NCBI RefSeq assembly: GCF_023715655.1
Contig: NZ_JAMBON010000001.1
Span: 434,001 to 498,000 of the forward strand
Reading direction: 5' to 3'
DNA: 64,000 nt
From: Oceanobacillus luteolus
GTDB taxonomy: Bacteria > Bacillota > Bacilli > Bacillales > Amphibacillaceae
Both the position numbers and the translations under genes were made by a program. How positions within the stretch are numbered: the first letter of the stretch is position 1; each line of letters starts with the position of its first letter. Shown one piece after another: positions 28,188-38,136 of the stretch. The notes beneath the pieces are model-generated. The model was not told the origin of the DNA, did not search any database, and saw only the letters and a list, made by a program, of their open reading frames with translations.

Positions 28188-30938
28188 TTAAGCTTGATAA
28201 TGTTCTTTAACAACTGATGCACAACGAGTACACAATGTAGGATGATCGTTGTCTTCTCCAACAGTTTCTGATGACACCCAGCAGCGCTCACATTTTTCAC
28301 CTGGATGCACTTCAACTAATACATTTACATAACGGTATTCTTTTGCTTCCGGTTCTTCATCTTTTACTACGGCTTCCGAAACGATTAAGAATTGATGCAG
28401 ATATTCCATATCATGCAGAACTTTTTTCGTTTCTTCATCACGTGGTACTAATGTTACTTTTGCTTCTAATGGTTTACCGATCAACTTTTCATTTCTAGCT
28501 TCTTCTAATGCCTTTAAGACATCATCACGGACTTGCATGAAATGATTCCATTTTTCTTTATCAAAACCATTGATTTCTCTCGGTTCAGGAATATCAGTCA
28601 GTTGAACACTACTTTCCTCTACACCTGGAATATACTCCCATACTTCTTCTGTTGTATGAGGAATGATAGGCGTTAAGAGTTTGACGAGTGTTGTCAAGAT
28701 TTCATAGTATGCTGTTTGGATGCTGCGACGACGTTTGTGATTTGGATTCTCAATGTACAGAATGTCCTTGGCGAAATCCAAGTAAAACGCACTTAAATCA
28801 ACCGAGCAGAAATTATGAATATCATGGAAGATTGGTGAGTATTCATATACTTCATAATGGTTCCGTGAATTACGTAACAGTTCTTGAAGTCGATTTAGCA
28901 TGAACAAATCAACTTCTTCCATATCCGACTCGGCTACCTTATCTTTAACAGGGTCGAAATCAGCTAAATTACCTAGGATAAAACGGAAGGTATTTCTGAT
29001 TTTACGGTAAGCTTCGGATGTTTGTTTCAAAATATCATCCGATATTCTTACGTCTGCCTGATAGTCTACAGAGGCTACCCATAAACGGAGAATATCTGAT
29101 CCCAACTGCTTTTGAACTTTACTTGGTACAATTACGTTTCCAATAGATTTACTCATCTTTCTTCCTTCACCATCAAGCACAAAGCCATGACTGATGACTC
29201 CCTTATATGGTGCTTTTCCAGTAACAGCAACCGCTGTAGAGATGGAAGAGTTAAACCAACCGCGATATTGGTCACTACCTTCAAGGTAAATATCTGCAGG
29301 GCGGCGATGATCTTCTCGATTCATCAATACACCTTCATGAGTAGACCCGGAGTCAAACCAAACGTCCATAATATCCGTTTCTTTTGTAAACTTTCCATTA
29401 GGGCTGTGTTCTGAAGTAAAACCTTCAGGGAGCAGGTCTTCTGCTTCTCTTTCAAACCAAACATTAGAACCGTATTCTCTAAACAGTTCAGACACATGAT
29501 TGATTGTTTCTTCAGTAATGATTGGTGTGCCGTCTTCTCCATAAAATACTGGAATTGGTACACCCCAAGTACGTTGTCTAGAAATTACCCAGTCTTCGCG
29601 ATCACGTACCATATTGTATAGTCGCGTTTCGCCCCAATTTGGATACCAATCTACATTTTTGATTTCATTAAGGATATCTTGACGAAAATCTTTGATTGAC
29701 GCAAACCACTGTGGTGTAGCTCGGAAAATCGTCGGTTTTTTCGTACGCCAGTCATGTGGATAAGAGTGAGTGATAAAGTCTAATTTTAATAGTGCGCCAA
29801 CTTCTTCTAATTTCTCAGTGATGGCTTTATTTGCTTTATCATAAAACATTCCTTCAAATCCTGGTGCTTCATCTGTGAATACCCCTTTGTCATCAATTGG
29901 TGATAGGGCCTCTAAGCCGTAACGTTGAGCAACATAAAAGTCATCTTCCCCGTGGCCTGGTGCAGTATGGACACAACCAGTACCAGCGTCTGTCGTTACA
30001 TGTTCACCAAGAATAACTAGTGAATCCCGGTCGTAAAATGGATGTTTAGTCACAACGCGTTCCAAATCTTGACCCTTCACTTGTTTTACAACTTCAGGAT
30101 TTTCCCATTCAAGTTCTTCGGATACTGTTTCAAGCAGAGACTCTGCAATAACATATTTCTCTTCTTTCACTTTCACAACGACATATTCAAGATCTGGATG
30201 GACAGTGATTGCAAGGTTTGCAGGTATTGTCCATGGTGTCGTCGTCCAAATGACTATTTTCTCACCAGTTTCAAGTACGCCTTTTCCGTCCGTCACTTCA
30301 AATGATACATAGATGGATGGAGAGCGTTTATCATAGTACTCGATCTCCGCTTCTGCAAGAGCTGATTCCGAAGAAGGTGACCAATTGACAGGCTTTAATC
30401 CTTTATAGATATAACCTTTTTTCGCCATTTCACCAAATACTTTAATTTGCGCAGCTTCAAATTCTTTCGTCAATGTGATGTATGGGTTATCCCAATCACC
30501 ACGCACACCTAATGCTTTAAATTGAGTTCGTTGATTATCAATTTGTTCTAAGGCATATTCTTCACACATTTTACGGAACTCTGGAATTGGAATTTCCTTC
30601 CGATTAATCTTCTTTTTCTTAGTTAAAGCCGTTTCAATTGGCAAACCATGTGTGTCCCAACCTGGAATATAAGGTGCATGATAGCCTGTCATTGATTTGT
30701 AGCGCACAATAAAATCTTTCAATACTTTATTAAGAGCATGCCCAATATGCAAATCACCATTTGCGTATGGCGGTCCATCATGAAGAATGAACAAAGGACG
30801 ACCTTTCGTTCGCTCTTGAACCTTTTCATAAATTCTCTCTTCTTCCCACTGCTTCTGCCTTTGTGGCTCTTTATTAGGTAAATTCCCGCGCATAGGGAAT
30901 TCAGTTTTTGGCATTAATAATGTATCTTTATAATCCAT
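28188..30938 (-). CDS. ileS: Isoleucyl-tRNA synthetase
   Basis: IleS is a class I aminoacyl-tRNA synthetase with an editing domain. The 916-residue protein has HIGH ([10 protein letters not shown], about residue 65), the CP1 editing insert (about 190-400, with [10 protein letters not shown]), KMSKSIGN (about 595) and a C-terminal zinc ribbon with CERCW and CTRC near the end. The bacterial short C-terminal form is as in B. subtilis (921). The zinc ribbon marks the type normally sensitive to mupirocin, not the resistant eukaryote-like form. A T-box leader lies upstream. Confidence 0.96.
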   Translation of the reverse strand: MDYKDTLLMPKTEFPMRGNLPNKEPQRQKQWEEERIYEKVQERTKGRPLFILHDGPPYANGDLHIGHALNKVLKDFIVRYKSMTGYHAPYIPGWDTHGLPIETALTKKKKINRKEIPIPEFRKMCEEYALEQIDNQRTQFKALGVRGDWDNPYITLTKEFEAAQIKVFGEMAKKGYIYKGLKPVNWSPSSESALAEAEIEYYDKRSPSIYVSFEVTDGKGVLETGEKIVIWTTTPWTIPANLAITVHPDLEYVVVKVKEEKYVIAESLLETVSEELEWENPEVVKQVKGQDLERVVTKHPFYDRDSLVILGEHVTTDAGTGCVHTAPGHGEDDFYVAQRYGLEALSPIDDKGVFTDEAPGFEGMFYDKANKAITEKLEEVGALLKLDFITHSYPHDWRTKKPTIFRATPQWFASIKDFRQDILNEIKNVDWYPNWGETRLYNMVRDREDWVISRQRTWGVPIPVFYGEDGTPIITEETINHVSELFREYGSNVWFEREAEDLLPEGFTSEHSPNGKFTKETDIMDVWFDSGSTHEGVLMNREDHRRPADIYLEGSDQYRGWFNSSISTAVAVTGKAPYKGVISHGFVLDGEGRKMSKSIGNVIVPSKVQKQLGSDILRLWVASVDYQADVRISDDILKQTSEAYRKIRNTFRFILGNLADFDPVKDKVAESDMEEVDLFMLNRLQELLRNSRNHYEVYEYSPIFHDIHNFCSVDLSAFYLDFAKDILYIENPNHKRRRSIQTAYYEILTTLVKLLTPIIPHTTEEVWEYIPGVEESSVQLTDIPEPREINGFDKEKWNHFMQVRDDVLKALEEARNEKLIGKPLEAKVTLVPRDEETKKVLHDMEYLHQFLIVSEAVVKDEEPEAKEYRYVNVLVEVHPGEKCERCWVSSETVGEDNDHPTLCTRCASVVKEHYQA

Positions 30939-30979
30939 CCTGCACTTCCTCCTTAATTACTTTCTTTCAAACAATTTTT

Positions 30980-31250
30980 TATATAAAAAAAGCCCTCTTC
31001 ATCCCTAGAAAGGGACGAGAAGACTCGCGGTACCACCCTTATAAATTTAAATTATAAAATTCAAATTCACTCGAAGATCTTTTAACGGGGATGAACCGTC
31101 CACTATTACTGTCAATTCATAATGGATACATCGGGAGTGATTTTCTAAAAGCTATCTGTGTCAGACTTCCACCATCCTCTGACTCGCTTAACCAGAATAT
31201 ACTTTTATACTGTCTCCGTCATCGTATTTTAGCGAAAAAACTTTACTTGT
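30980..31250 (-). ncRNA. T-box leader of ileS, Ile (AUC) specifier
   Basis: The minus strand shows stem I with AGCGAGTCAG and GATGGTGG, the specifier ATC at 31139-31141 (followed by ACTCC), the T-box AAGGGTGGTACCGCG (near 31025-31040), and a terminator stem (AGTCTTCTCGTCCCT with AGGGATGAAGAGGGCT) ending in seven T. Uncharged tRNA-Ile is expected to stabilise the antiterminator and switch on ileS. This explains the 351-bp gap between ileS and divIVA. Confidence 0.95.
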
Positions 31251-31254
31251 ATGA

Positions 31255-31283
31255 ATTATATGTAAAAATCCTCTAGCCGTCAA
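31255..31283 (-). promoter_or_regulatory. Sigma-A promoter of ileS
   Basis: TTGACG (complement of 31278-31283), a 17-base spacer and a perfect TATAAT (complement of 31255-31260). The expected start near 31247 is the 5' end of the T-box leader. The -35 box is only seven bases from the divIVA stop. Confidence 0.88.
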
Positions 31284-31289
31284 GCACTA

Positions 31290-31793
31290 CTATGCATTAT
31301 TTTCAATCAATTCATCTTCGTCGCCGATTTCTGTATCAAAAAGATTTTCCCAATCATCATTTTCGATCATCTCGAGTTGAGCTTCAACCAGCATTTTTAG
31401 ACGTGTACGGAATACTTTTGCTTGTTTTTTAAGCTCTTCCACATCCATGGAAATTCTTCGAGATTTGCTTAATGCTTCATTGATGATACGATCAGCATTC
31501 TTCTCAGCTTCTTTAATGATTAATTTGGATTCTTTCGCAGCATTCCCTTTAACTTCTTCGGCTGTTTCTTGTGCTACAAGTATTGATTTATTCAACGTTT
31601 CTTCAATATTTGTGAAGTGTCCTAATTTCTCTTCAAGTTGGGCAACCTTTTCTTCTAGATTCTTTTTTTCCCGAATGACCATTTCATAATCTTTCACTAC
31701 CTGATCTAGAAACTCGTTAACTTCATCTTCATCATAACCACGAAATTTACTGGAAAATTCCTTGTTATGAATATCTAACGGTGTTAATGGCAC
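31290..31793 (-). CDS. divIVA: DivIVA, polar and septal curvature-sensing scaffold
   Basis: DivIVA is a coiled-coil protein that gathers at negatively curved membrane, recruits MinJ at the septum and anchors the chromosome origin during sporulation. The 167-residue protein begins MPLTPLDIHNKEFSSKFRGYDEDEVNEFLDQV, keeping Phe17 and Arg18 of the lipid-binding domain. The central coiled coil (about 30-150) includes HFTNIEETLNKSILVAQ, and an acidic tail follows. It lies at the end of the ylm gene series. No terminator is seen between it and the ileS promoter. Confidence 0.95.
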   Translation of the reverse strand: MPLTPLDIHNKEFSSKFRGYDEDEVNEFLDQVVKDYEMVIREKKNLEEKVAQLEEKLGHFTNIEETLNKSILVAQETAEEVKGNAAKESKLIIKEAEKNADRIINEALSKSRRISMDVEELKKQAKVFRTRLKMLVEAQLEMIENDDWENLFDTEIGDEDELIENNA

Positions 31794-31899
31794 TTAGGCC
31801 ACCTCCTTAATGCTGATAATATTAATATATCATAAAATGAGTTATCTTTATATTTCGACATAAAGTCTAAAACTCCTGCAAGTCTAAGTAAATTTAAAC

Positions 31900-32676
31900 T
31901 TATTGCAATATTGCTGTAATAATACGATATTTCTCTTTCTTTGTCTGTCCTTCAATACGGACAAGCTTACTTCGGCCTTTCCCACGCAAAGATAATAAGT
32001 CCCCTTCTTCCAACGGGAATTTATTGTCATGAACAATTTTGTGATTGACTTTAACCAATTGCTTCTCAATTGCTGTTTGTGCATCCTTACGTGACATACG
32101 GTAAATTTCTTTTAAAACAGTATCTAATCTAAGAGAAGATACTGTTTTACTGGATTCAACCCAATTTGATTTAGGTAGAAGTGCTTTTTCGATATCCACT
32201 TCTTTTAAATGAATCTTAGCATGTTTTATTGATGTTAGATTCATGGAAACGAAATTGCTTATTTCAGATGCCACAAAAATTTGCACGATGCCATCCGAAA
32301 CAAAAATATCACCAAGTTTTTCCCGTTTTACACCTAAAGATAAAAATGCTCCCATCACATCACGATGTGTCAGCGTCACAAACTTTTCATGGTAATCTGC
32401 TTCTAAAAGAGTGATCTGATAATGATCTGATGTGATTTCTTCATAATAAGGTGCAATAATCATTCTCTTTCTCTCAGAATTTGGAGAACCGCCTGAATCA
32501 GCAAGTTGTAGTTCATCCTTACTTTCACTTACTAACATTTGTACAATTTGCTGTTCCCGCGGATCTAAAAAGTCTGTCAATCTTGCAACATACGTTCGTT
32601 CAACTTGTTCTTTCCATGAGAATACCTGGTCAATAAACGGTTCTTCTTCTTTCCGAAAGTGCTGGTAAATATCCAT
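31900..32676 (-). CDS. ylmH: YlmH, S4-domain RNA-binding protein (RQC-related)
   Basis: The 258-residue protein has an N-terminal region with NSERKRMIIAPYY and GVKREKLGDI, and a C-terminal S4 domain (about 180-245: LDTVLKEIYRMSRKDAQTAIEKQLVKVN). In B. subtilis YlmH has been linked to ribosome-associated quality control as a second RqcP-like S4 factor that works with RqcH, and to the division gene neighbourhood. Both rqcH and ylmH are in this window. It is encoded between ylmG and divIVA. Confidence 0.92.
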   Translation of the reverse strand: MDIYQHFRKEEEPFIDQVFSWKEQVERTYVARLTDFLDPREQQIVQMLVSESKDELQLADSGGSPNSERKRMIIAPYYEEITSDHYQITLLEADYHEKFVTLTHRDVMGAFLSLGVKREKLGDIFVSDGIVQIFVASEISNFVSMNLTSIKHAKIHLKEVDIEKALLPKSNWVESSKTVSSLRLDTVLKEIYRMSRKDAQTAIEKQLVKVNHKIVHDNKFPLEEGDLLSLRGKGRSKLVRIEGQTKKEKYRIITAILQ

Positions 32677-32759
32677 CTATAACTTCCTTTTAAATCTAAT
32701 ACTATTCATTCTCTATGTAATGGAAGTTCCATAGAACAGAACTGTTCCAAAATATCATT

Positions 32760-33026
32760 TTATAACAGGAACATCTGGAAAAATGAAACTAATCCCGTTC
32801 TAGCTAATGAAAGTACGATAATGGCTACGATTGGAGAGATGTCAATCATTCCTAGAGGTGGAATGAACCTGCGGAAGATTTCTAAATAAGGCTCACAAAT
32901 TCTTCCGAGCATCTCCCCAAACGAAGATTCACGAGCTCCTGGGAACCAGGACATTAAAATATAAATAATGAGTGCCCATGAATAGATAGATAATGCTAAT
33001 TGCAAAAAGTATAAGAGTTGATACAT
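32760..33026 (-). CDS. ylmG: YggT-family membrane protein YlmG
   Basis: This 88-residue protein belongs to the YggT family and has two membrane segments: about 5-25 (LLYFLQLALSIYSWALIIYIL) and about 62-85 (DISPIVAIIVLSLARTGLVSF). The conserved link contains MSWFPGARES, CEPYLEIFRRFIPPLGMIDISP. It may act in division-site membrane organisation, but its biochemical role is not settled. It sits 18 bp after sepF, the usual sepF-ylmG order. Confidence 0.92.
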   Translation of the reverse strand: MYQLLYFLQLALSIYSWALIIYILMSWFPGARESSFGEMLGRICEPYLEIFRRFIPPLGMIDISPIVAIIVLSLARTGLVSFFQMFLL

Positions 33027-33044
33027 TAAATACGACCATCCTTT

Positions 33045-33461
33045 TTAATATTCATCTTCATAAGTGAATGATTCTGTGATGGAACCAGTCACATCTACAT
33101 TATCAGGAGTACACAAAAATGTTTCAGCACCCAGCTTTTGAATATCTCCATTCAATGCATAAACAGTCCCACTTAGAAAATCAACTATCCGTTTAGCTTG
33201 ATGACTTTCCACCCTTTGCAGGTTTATGACAACTGCACGTTTATTAACAATATTATCCGCTATCTCTTGTGCCTCATTATAAGAACGCGGCTCACAAAGG
33301 ACTACCTTTTGAGCAGGTTGCTGTACACTCTGCAAACTTACAACATTTTGATTCTTTGGTTTTGGAGCAGCCTTCTCAGGTAGATCGTCCTCTTCAATAT
33401 ACTCGTATTCATATTCTTCGTCCATTGTAAAGTAGTTCTTAATTTTGTTTTTAAAGCTCAT
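33045..33461 (-). CDS. sepF: SepF, FtsZ-bundling septum protein
   Basis: SepF is a membrane anchor and bundler of FtsZ filaments that forms arcs at the septum. The 138-residue protein starts [21 protein letters not shown] (membrane-binding amphipathic helix), has an acidic and Pro-rich linker, and a C-terminal SepF core (about 55-135) with [28 protein letters not shown] and [16 protein letters not shown] start at the ATG, because AGAGGTG is six bases upstream. A GTG nine bases earlier lies inside that site. Confidence 0.94.
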   Translation of the reverse strand: MSFKNKIKNYFTMDEEYEYEYIEEDDLPEKAAPKPKNQNVVSLQSVQQPAQKVVLCEPRSYNEAQEIADNIVNKRAVVINLQRVESHQAKRIVDFLSGTVYALNGDIQKLGAETFLCTPDNVDVTGSITESFTYEDEY

Positions 33462-33488
33462 TTCCTTCACCTCTTATAAAGGGTAGTT

Positions 33489-34166
33489 TTATTCACCAAC
33501 TAGTTTTGAACCTATACGGATATGTGTTGCTCCTTCTTCAATAGCAATTTTATAATCATTACTCATCCCCATGGATAAATAATGACAAGGTGCATGGGCT
33601 AAATTTTTATCCTTGATTTTATTCCTTAGTTGGGCAAGTTGCTGGAAAACACTACGTATTTCTTCCTGGTCTTCGATATGAGGAGCCATGGTCATTAACC
33701 CGACTACTTTAATTTTGTCATATTGAGCAATTTGTTCAATGAAAGATTCTACTTCCTCGACGGATAGCCCATGCTTTGTTTCTTCTCCGCTTACATTGAC
33801 TTGAACAAAACATTCTATTGTCTTAGAAGCCCGTTTATTTATTTCTTTCGCTAAGGATTTACGATCCAGGGAGTGAATCATGTCTACCTTGTCAATAATA
33901 TCTTTAACTTTTCTGGATTGTAAAGTACCGATAAAATGCCACTTTGCTTTCTCACCAATTGCTTCGTACTTCTCCAAGAATCCTTCATTTCGGTTTTCGC
34001 CAAAATGTTGGATTCCAGCTTCCAACAGCTCGTTATTTCGTTCAATTGTAACATATTTCGTTACAGCAATTAATGTAATATCCTTTACATTTCGATTACT
34101 CCGTTTACATGCTGCTTCCATGTTTTTTCTGATTTCTTCTAAGTTCGTTGTTACAACCATTCTCAA
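33489..34166 (-). CDS. ylmE: YggS-family PLP homeostasis protein (YlmE)
   Basis: This pyridoxal 5'-phosphate-binding protein buffers free PLP and affects amino acid balance. It has no known catalytic reaction. The 225-residue TIM-barrel protein has the PLP lysine in ITLIAVTKYV (about residue 37), then FGENRNEGFLEKY, WHFIGTLQSRK and a phosphate-binding end, SMGMSNDYKIAIEEGATHIRIGS. The start could be the TTG at 34166, five bases after the ribosome binding site, or the ATG six bases later. The N-terminus of B. subtilis YlmE favours the TTG. Confidence 0.92.
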   Translation of the reverse strand: MRMVVTTNLEEIRKNMEAACKRSNRNVKDITLIAVTKYVTIERNNELLEAGIQHFGENRNEGFLEKYEAIGEKAKWHFIGTLQSRKVKDIIDKVDMIHSLDRKSLAKEINKRASKTIECFVQVNVSGEETKHGLSVEEVESFIEQIAQYDKIKVVGLMTMAPHIEDQEEIRSVFQQLAQLRNKIKDKNLAHAPCHYLSMGMSNDYKIAIEEGATHIRIGSKLVGE

Positions 34167-34185
34167 ACAATCCCCTTTAATTTCT

Positions 34186-34992
34186 TTATACCCGCATACC
34201 TATGAAACCAAGCATTCTGCCTGTCTTTCCCTGGTCACGTCTGTATGAAAAAAATAAATCTTTATCTCGATACGTACAGTAATTTGTCATATCTATATTA
34301 TGCCTTAATATTCCGGAATGTAAAAGGATTTCTTTATTCAACTCTTTTAGGTTTAAAAGAAAGCGTTGATTTCCTTTAGATTTTAATACTTTATCCCGAT
34401 ACTGTTGGTCAATATGGGAGACAACCCGCTCATCCACTTCATAGTGTTCCTGAGAAATTCCTGGGCCGATTGTGACCTGGATGTTTTCCAGCTTGGACCC
34501 ATTTTCCTTAAAACGAGTAATCATTTCTTTTCCAATTTGGTTTACTGTGCCTTTCCATCCGGCATGGGCAATCCCAATGATTTCTTCTTCAGGATCATAG
34601 AAGTAAAGTGGGATACAATCAGCATAAAATGCTATTAGTAATACACCTTTCTCCTTTGTCAATATTCCGTCAATCCCGGATAAAGCAGATTCAGTTGAAA
34701 ATGCTCCCTTACCTTTATCCAATCCAGACACAAGCTGTACTTTTTTCCCATGAACTTGTTCAGCCGCTACCCAATCCTCTAGAGGGAAACCTGTTAACGC
34801 TGCTAGACGTTCTCTATTTTCAAGCACATCGTCAATAACGTCTTGAACATGGAGACCACAATTAAAGGTGGAGAAATTGCCTTTACTTACACCGCCATTC
34901 TTTGTCGTCATGCCTGCAACTAGATTTGTTGATGATTGTTGCCATCCTTTTAATTGTAAAATCTGTTCCTGTTCCAAATGAAATGGTTCCAC
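34186..34992 (-). CDS. ylmD: YfiH/YlmD-family multicopper polyphenol oxidase-like protein
   Basis: This family (laccase-domain, DUF152) includes purine nucleoside phosphorylase/adenosine deaminase-type enzymes such as human FAMIN. The activity of this member is inferred. The zinc-ligand motifs are present: EQVHGKKVQLV, AFYADCIPLYF (Cys) and GIAHAGWKGTV (His). I start at a GTG (giving MEPFHLEQEQ, 268 residues), because AAAGGAGG lies ten bases upstream. An ATG 30 bp further up would put that site inside the gene. It is followed by ylmE after 20 bp. Confidence 0.88.
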   Translation of the reverse strand: MEPFHLEQEQILQLKGWQQSSTNLVAGMTTKNGGVSKGNFSTFNCGLHVQDVIDDVLENRERLAALTGFPLEDWVAAEQVHGKKVQLVSGLDKGKGAFSTESALSGIDGILTKEKGVLLIAFYADCIPLYFYDPEEEIIGIAHAGWKGTVNQIGKEMITRFKENGSKLENIQVTIGPGISQEHYEVDERVVSHIDQQYRDKVLKSKGNQRFLLNLKELNKEILLHSGILRHNIDMTNYCTYRDKDLFFSYRRDQGKTGRMLGFIGMRV

Positions 34993-35066
34993 TTCAAGTC
35001 CGCCTCCTTTATCTTGTTTCATTTTATCATATTTTGTCTAGTAGATAACCTATTTTGTCCTTCATA

Positions 35067-35327
35067 TTAAGGTAACATCAAAGTACGCTGGTCAATGGAT
35101 TCCTTAACAAGGATAACGTCCTCCCCGATGCGTAGAATTTGTTTCCAAAGCACTTGGATCTCTTCAGCTTTACTGAAAAACCCACCTTTCGAATCTCTAT
35201 CCGCTAAAATCAATGCAACAATTTTACCCGTCTTCACATCAATCTCCAAATCAACAATAAATCCTAATCTCCTTCCATCAACAACTGAAATGACTTCCTT
35301 CATTTGCAAATCCGATAAGCGTATCAT
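35067..35327 (-). CDS. ylmC: YlmC/YmxH-family PRC-barrel sporulation protein
   Basis: This 86-residue PRC-barrel protein of the YlmC/YmxH family begins MIRLSDLQMKEVISVVDGRRLGFIVDLEIDVKTGKIVALIL and has KAEEIQVLWKQILRIGEDVILVKE. It has no membrane segment. Members lie next to sigE-sigG or other sporulation genes and are thought to play minor sporulation roles; the function is not established. It lies downstream of the sigG terminator and upstream of ylmD. Confidence 0.88.
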   Translation of the reverse strand: MIRLSDLQMKEVISVVDGRRLGFIVDLEIDVKTGKIVALILADRDSKGGFFSKAEEIQVLWKQILRIGEDVILVKESIDQRTLMLP

Positions 35328-35374
35328 TTTATCACCTCTTTATACACTATATGCAGGTCCTATACCTTTTTAAG

Positions 35375-35407
35375 ACAAAATAAAAAAGCAGGTATATACC
35401 TGCTTCT
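35375..35407 (-). terminator. Rho-independent terminator after sigG
   Basis: A perfect self-complementary stem, AGCAGGTATATACCTGCT (35387-35404), is followed on the minus strand by TTTTTATTTTG. It separates sigG from ylmC. The 80 bases between it and the sigG stop hold an imperfect inverted repeat (AGTGAC/GTCACT) with no gene. Confidence 0.85.
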
Positions 35408-35485
35408 TAATCAAGCACAGGCGCCCAGTGACTATTGGACTTTCTTAATCTGTATGTCACTAACTGAACGACTGCCCTATTGTAT

Positions 35486-36268
35486 TCATTCAAACATTCG
35501 CTTATTCATTTGTTTGATTGCGGCCTTTTCCAACCTTGAAACTTGAGCCTGAGAAATTCCGATTTCTTCTGCTACTTCCATTTGGGTTTTTCCTTGGAAA
35601 AATCGCTTATTTAAGATAAGTTTTTCTCGCTCGTTTAGCTGGACCATTCCCTCTTTAAGTGATATTTTGTCATCCCAATTTGTTGCTTTATCCTTTTCAT
35701 CACTAATTTGATCAACTACATAAATCGGATCGCCTCCATCGTTGTAAATCGGTTCAAATAAAGAAACCGGTTCTTGGATAGCGTCCAAAGCAAAGACTAT
35801 ATCTTCCTCTGGGATTCCAGTCTCTTCAGCTATTTCTTTATGTGTCGGTTCACGCGAAGTTTTACTCATCAGCAATTCTCGCGCCTGTAATGATTTATAA
35901 GCTATATCACGTAATGATCGAGATACACGAATTGGATTATTATCACGCAAATACCGTCGTATCTCTCCAATAATCATTGGTACTGCATATGTGGAAAACC
36001 TTACATTATGTCCTAAATCAAAATTATCAATCGATTTCATAAGCCCGATACAACCAACTTGAAACAGATCATCAACATATTCTCCTCGATTATTAAAACG
36101 TTGTATCACACTTAACACAAGACGTAAATTTCCATTCACCAACTCTTCCCTTGCTGAGAGATCACCATCTTCCTGGAGTCGTATGAATAACTTTTTCATT
36201 TCTTCATTTTTCAATACTGGTAGTTTGGATGTATCTACACCACAAATCTCTACTTTATGTCTAGCCAT
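35486..36268 (-). CDS. sigG: Late forespore sigma factor, sigma G
   Basis: Sigma G directs late forespore transcription after engulfment. The 260-residue protein begins MARHKVEICGVDTSKLPVLKNEEM, nearly as in B. subtilis. Region 2 has LRLVLSVIQRFNNRGEYVDDLFQVGCIGLMKSID and RFSTYAVPMIIGEIRRYLRDN. Region 4 ends EVAEEIGISQAQVSRLEKAAIKQMNKR. The ribosome binding site GGAGGG lies about 11 bases upstream in the loop of a small hairpin (see 36269-36289). The order spoIIGA-sigE-sigG is conserved. Confidence 0.96.
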   Translation of the reverse strand: MARHKVEICGVDTSKLPVLKNEEMKKLFIRLQEDGDLSAREELVNGNLRLVLSVIQRFNNRGEYVDDLFQVGCIGLMKSIDNFDLGHNVRFSTYAVPMIIGEIRRYLRDNNPIRVSRSLRDIAYKSLQARELLMSKTSREPTHKEIAEETGIPEEDIVFALDAIQEPVSLFEPIYNDGGDPIYVVDQISDEKDKATNWDDKISLKEGMVQLNEREKLILNKRFFQGKTQMEVAEEIGISQAQVSRLEKAAIKQMNKRMFE

Positions 36269-36289
36269 ATCTGCTCAACCCTCCCAGAT
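36269..36289 (-). promoter_or_regulatory. Leader hairpin with the sigG ribosome binding site in its loop
   Basis: ATCTG and CAGAT (complements of 36285-36289 and 36269-36273) form a 5-bp stem. The loop holds GGAGGGTTGAG, the only ribosome binding site of sigG, and the 3' arm touches the ATG. B. subtilis sigG is also reported to have a translation-limiting leader hairpin. The effect here is inferred. Confidence 0.45.
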
Positions 36290-36307
36290 GTCGATGCTGT
36301 TCAAGGA

Positions 36308-36338
36308 CAGTATCTCCCTCCAAAAGGGTTTTTATGCA
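36308..36338 (-). promoter_or_regulatory. Candidate sigma F/sigma G promoter of sigG
   Basis: TGCATA (complement of 36333-36338) and GAGATACTG (complement of 36308-36316) lie about 16 bases apart, resembling the -35 and -10 elements used by forespore sigma factors. The site is 40 bases before the sigG start, as expected for forespore expression independent of sigE. Confidence 0.45.
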
Positions 36339-36393
36339 ACCTGAAAAGAGTCAGAATTTGGTAAAACGTAATCAAGCCACGTGGATGTAGAAC

Positions 36394-37107
36394 TTACAAC
36401 ATTTTATTAAATTCTTTTTGAAGCCTACGAATAATTTTCTTTTCTAATCTGGATATATAAGATTGGGATATACCTAACATATCTGCAACATCTTTTTGGG
36501 TTTTTTCTTCTTGACCGTGTAATCCGAAACGCAAAGTCATAATTTGTTGTTCCCGTTTATTCAGTTGCGATAGCGCATCTTTCAACAGATTTTTATCTAC
36601 TGTGGATTCAAGGTTTTTTGTAATGATATCTTCCTCTGTGCCAAGAACATCAGATAATAGCAGTTCGTTGCCGTCCCAATCAATATTCAGTGGCTCATCG
36701 AAGGAAATTTCCGACTTGAGCTTATTGGTTCTTCGCAAATACATAAGTATTTCATTTTCAATACAACGTGATGCATATGTTGCCAACTTTATTTTCTTTT
36801 CTGGCTTAAATGTATTCACAGCTTTAATTAATCCAATTGTTCCAATGCTGATCAGGTCTTCTATGTTAATACCGGTGTTCTCAAACTTCCGGGCAATATA
36901 TACCACCAAACGTAGATTCCGCTCAATTAATAAAGCCCTTGCTGATTGATCTCCCTTAGTAAGTAAGTTCAACAGCTCCTCCTCTTCCTCTTTATTAAGT
37001 GGAGGAGGCAGTGCTTCTTTTCCACCAATATAATATATTTCGGGGGATTTAATCTTTAATTTAATTAGTAAGCGATACCAATATAATCTCAATCGAATTT
37101 TCCACAT
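36394..37107 (-). CDS. sigE: Early mother-cell sigma factor, pro-sigma E
   Basis: Sigma E is the first mother-cell sigma factor, made as an inactive membrane-bound precursor. The 237-residue protein begins [29 protein letters not shown]. This hydrophobic pro-region of about 27-29 residues is removed by SpoIIGA. Region 2 reads [36 protein letters not shown], and region 4 ends [33 protein letters not shown] start at the ATG of MWKIR, nine bases after GAGAGGG; ATG and TTG codons just upstream are too close to that site. It follows spoIIGA by 19 bp. Confidence 0.95.
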   Translation of the reverse strand: MWKIRLRLYWYRLLIKLKIKSPEIYYIGGKEALPPPLNKEEEEELLNLLTKGDQSARALLIERNLRLVVYIARKFENTGINIEDLISIGTIGLIKAVNTFKPEKKIKLATYASRCIENEILMYLRRTNKLKSEISFDEPLNIDWDGNELLLSDVLGTEEDIITKNLESTVDKNLLKDALSQLNKREQQIMTLRFGLHGQEEKTQKDVADMLGISQSYISRLEKKIIRRLQKEFNKML

Positions 37108-37126
37108 GCTCATCAACCCTCTCTTT

Positions 37127-38047
37127 TTATGCTGAATAAGTTATCGCCGATTGAATGAGTTCCGGCTGCAATAAACAATTATAATTTCCATCTTTCGTTA
37201 AATTTCCAAATTGAATCCCAACTAGAAAATTACGTGTATAGATCTCTTTGCTATCATAGTGAATAATCATTTCATCTGGAACGATAGTAAAAATAAAGCC
37301 ATTCCCCCCTTCAACCCCCTGATATGGAATAATTCTTAAGTAATCAATCCATGCTTTAGGAATTTGATCCATATCCAGGTGATGATAAGCCTTCTCCAAT
37401 TGATCCCACTCTGACTGCTCAAACCAGTCAGATAGAAATTCTTCATCGCAAATAATAACCGGTTTTTTAGTGAAGGGATCAATAAGCTGATTACCACTGT
37501 CAATAAATCCATTAGTATAGTGGCTTTCACCTTTTATCTTTATAGAGACAGGTATTTTCATATCATAACGGATTTTGTCTTGAACGTGCTTGTCCATACG
37601 CTGTTTCGTAAATATCCAAACAACAGGGAAAAATACTACAACGAATAACCAACTAATCGGATCCCCATATCCTGTGTTATACGTTAAAAATCCGGATTGC
37701 GAGATGGTAAAGGGCTGTTCGGCTATAAAATGGATAGCAATCAATCCACCACCAACTGAAAAGCTCATCATGTAAAACAAAGCCAATAACTTCAACACCT
37801 GAGAGATCTTATTAAACCCAAAGCTAGCTAAAATAATTAACATGGAAAAAAGTAATTTTCCAATAATACTTGTGAAAAAAGAGTCCGGGAAAAGGATGGT
37901 TATTGGTACGATTAATGAAGCTACAAATGCACCAAATGCCAATCGCAATCGACTAGTATGTAAACGTGCCAGCTTGTCAGTCAGCAAAAGCAGCATAAAG
38001 TCCAATAGAAAATTTAGTAGCCATATTGCATCAAGATAGATAGTCAA
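37127..38047 (-). CDS. spoIIGA: SpoIIGA, pro-sigma E processing protease
   Basis: SpoIIGA is a septal-membrane aspartic protease that cleaves pro-sigma E when triggered by SpoIIR from the forespore. The 306-residue protein has five membrane helices in residues 1-155, then a cytoplasmic protease domain with [20 protein letters not shown], where the DSGN motif carries the catalytic Asp. It starts at a TTG six bases after AAAGGGAG. The N-terminus (M)[15 protein letters not shown] matches the family. Confidence 0.94.
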   Translation of the reverse strand: MTIYLDAIWLLNFLLDFMLLLLTDKLARLHTSRLRLAFGAFVASLIVPITILFPDSFFTSIIGKLLFSMLIILASFGFNKISQVLKLLALFYMMSFSVGGGLIAIHFIAEQPFTISQSGFLTYNTGYGDPISWLFVVVFFPVVWIFTKQRMDKHVQDKIRYDMKIPVSIKIKGESHYTNGFIDSGNQLIDPFTKKPVIICDEEFLSDWFEQSEWDQLEKAYHHLDMDQIPKAWIDYLRIIPYQGVEGGNGFIFTIVPDEMIIHYDSKEIYTRNFLVGIQFGNLTKDGNYNCLLQPELIQSAITYSA

Positions 38048-38103
38048 CTTTCTCTCCCTTTCTACTTCTTATAAAAAAATAGTAATCTCCAGATGTAAAT
38101 TGA

Positions 38104-38136
38104 AGTATAGCTCAAGCTCCAAAAAAAGTCTGTCAG
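38104..38136 (-). promoter_or_regulatory. Candidate Spo0A-dependent sigma-A promoter of the spoIIG operon
   Basis: CTGACA (complement of 38131-38136) and TATACT (complement of 38104-38109) are separated by 21 bases. The B. subtilis spoIIG promoter has a similarly over-long spacer and needs Spo0A to activate it. A near-match to the Spo0A box, TTTGTCGGA (38182-38190, one mismatch to TTTGTCGAA), lies about 45 bases upstream of the -35 box. Confidence 0.42.

Noticed and set aside
31884-32084. A 66-codon frame overlapping the ylmH end
   Set aside because: It is an out-of-frame reading of the conserved S4 domain of ylmH.
35427-35461. AGTGAC/GTCACT inverted repeat after sigG
   Set aside because: The arms are only six bases with a 23-base loop, and a far better terminator lies next to it; chance is likely.
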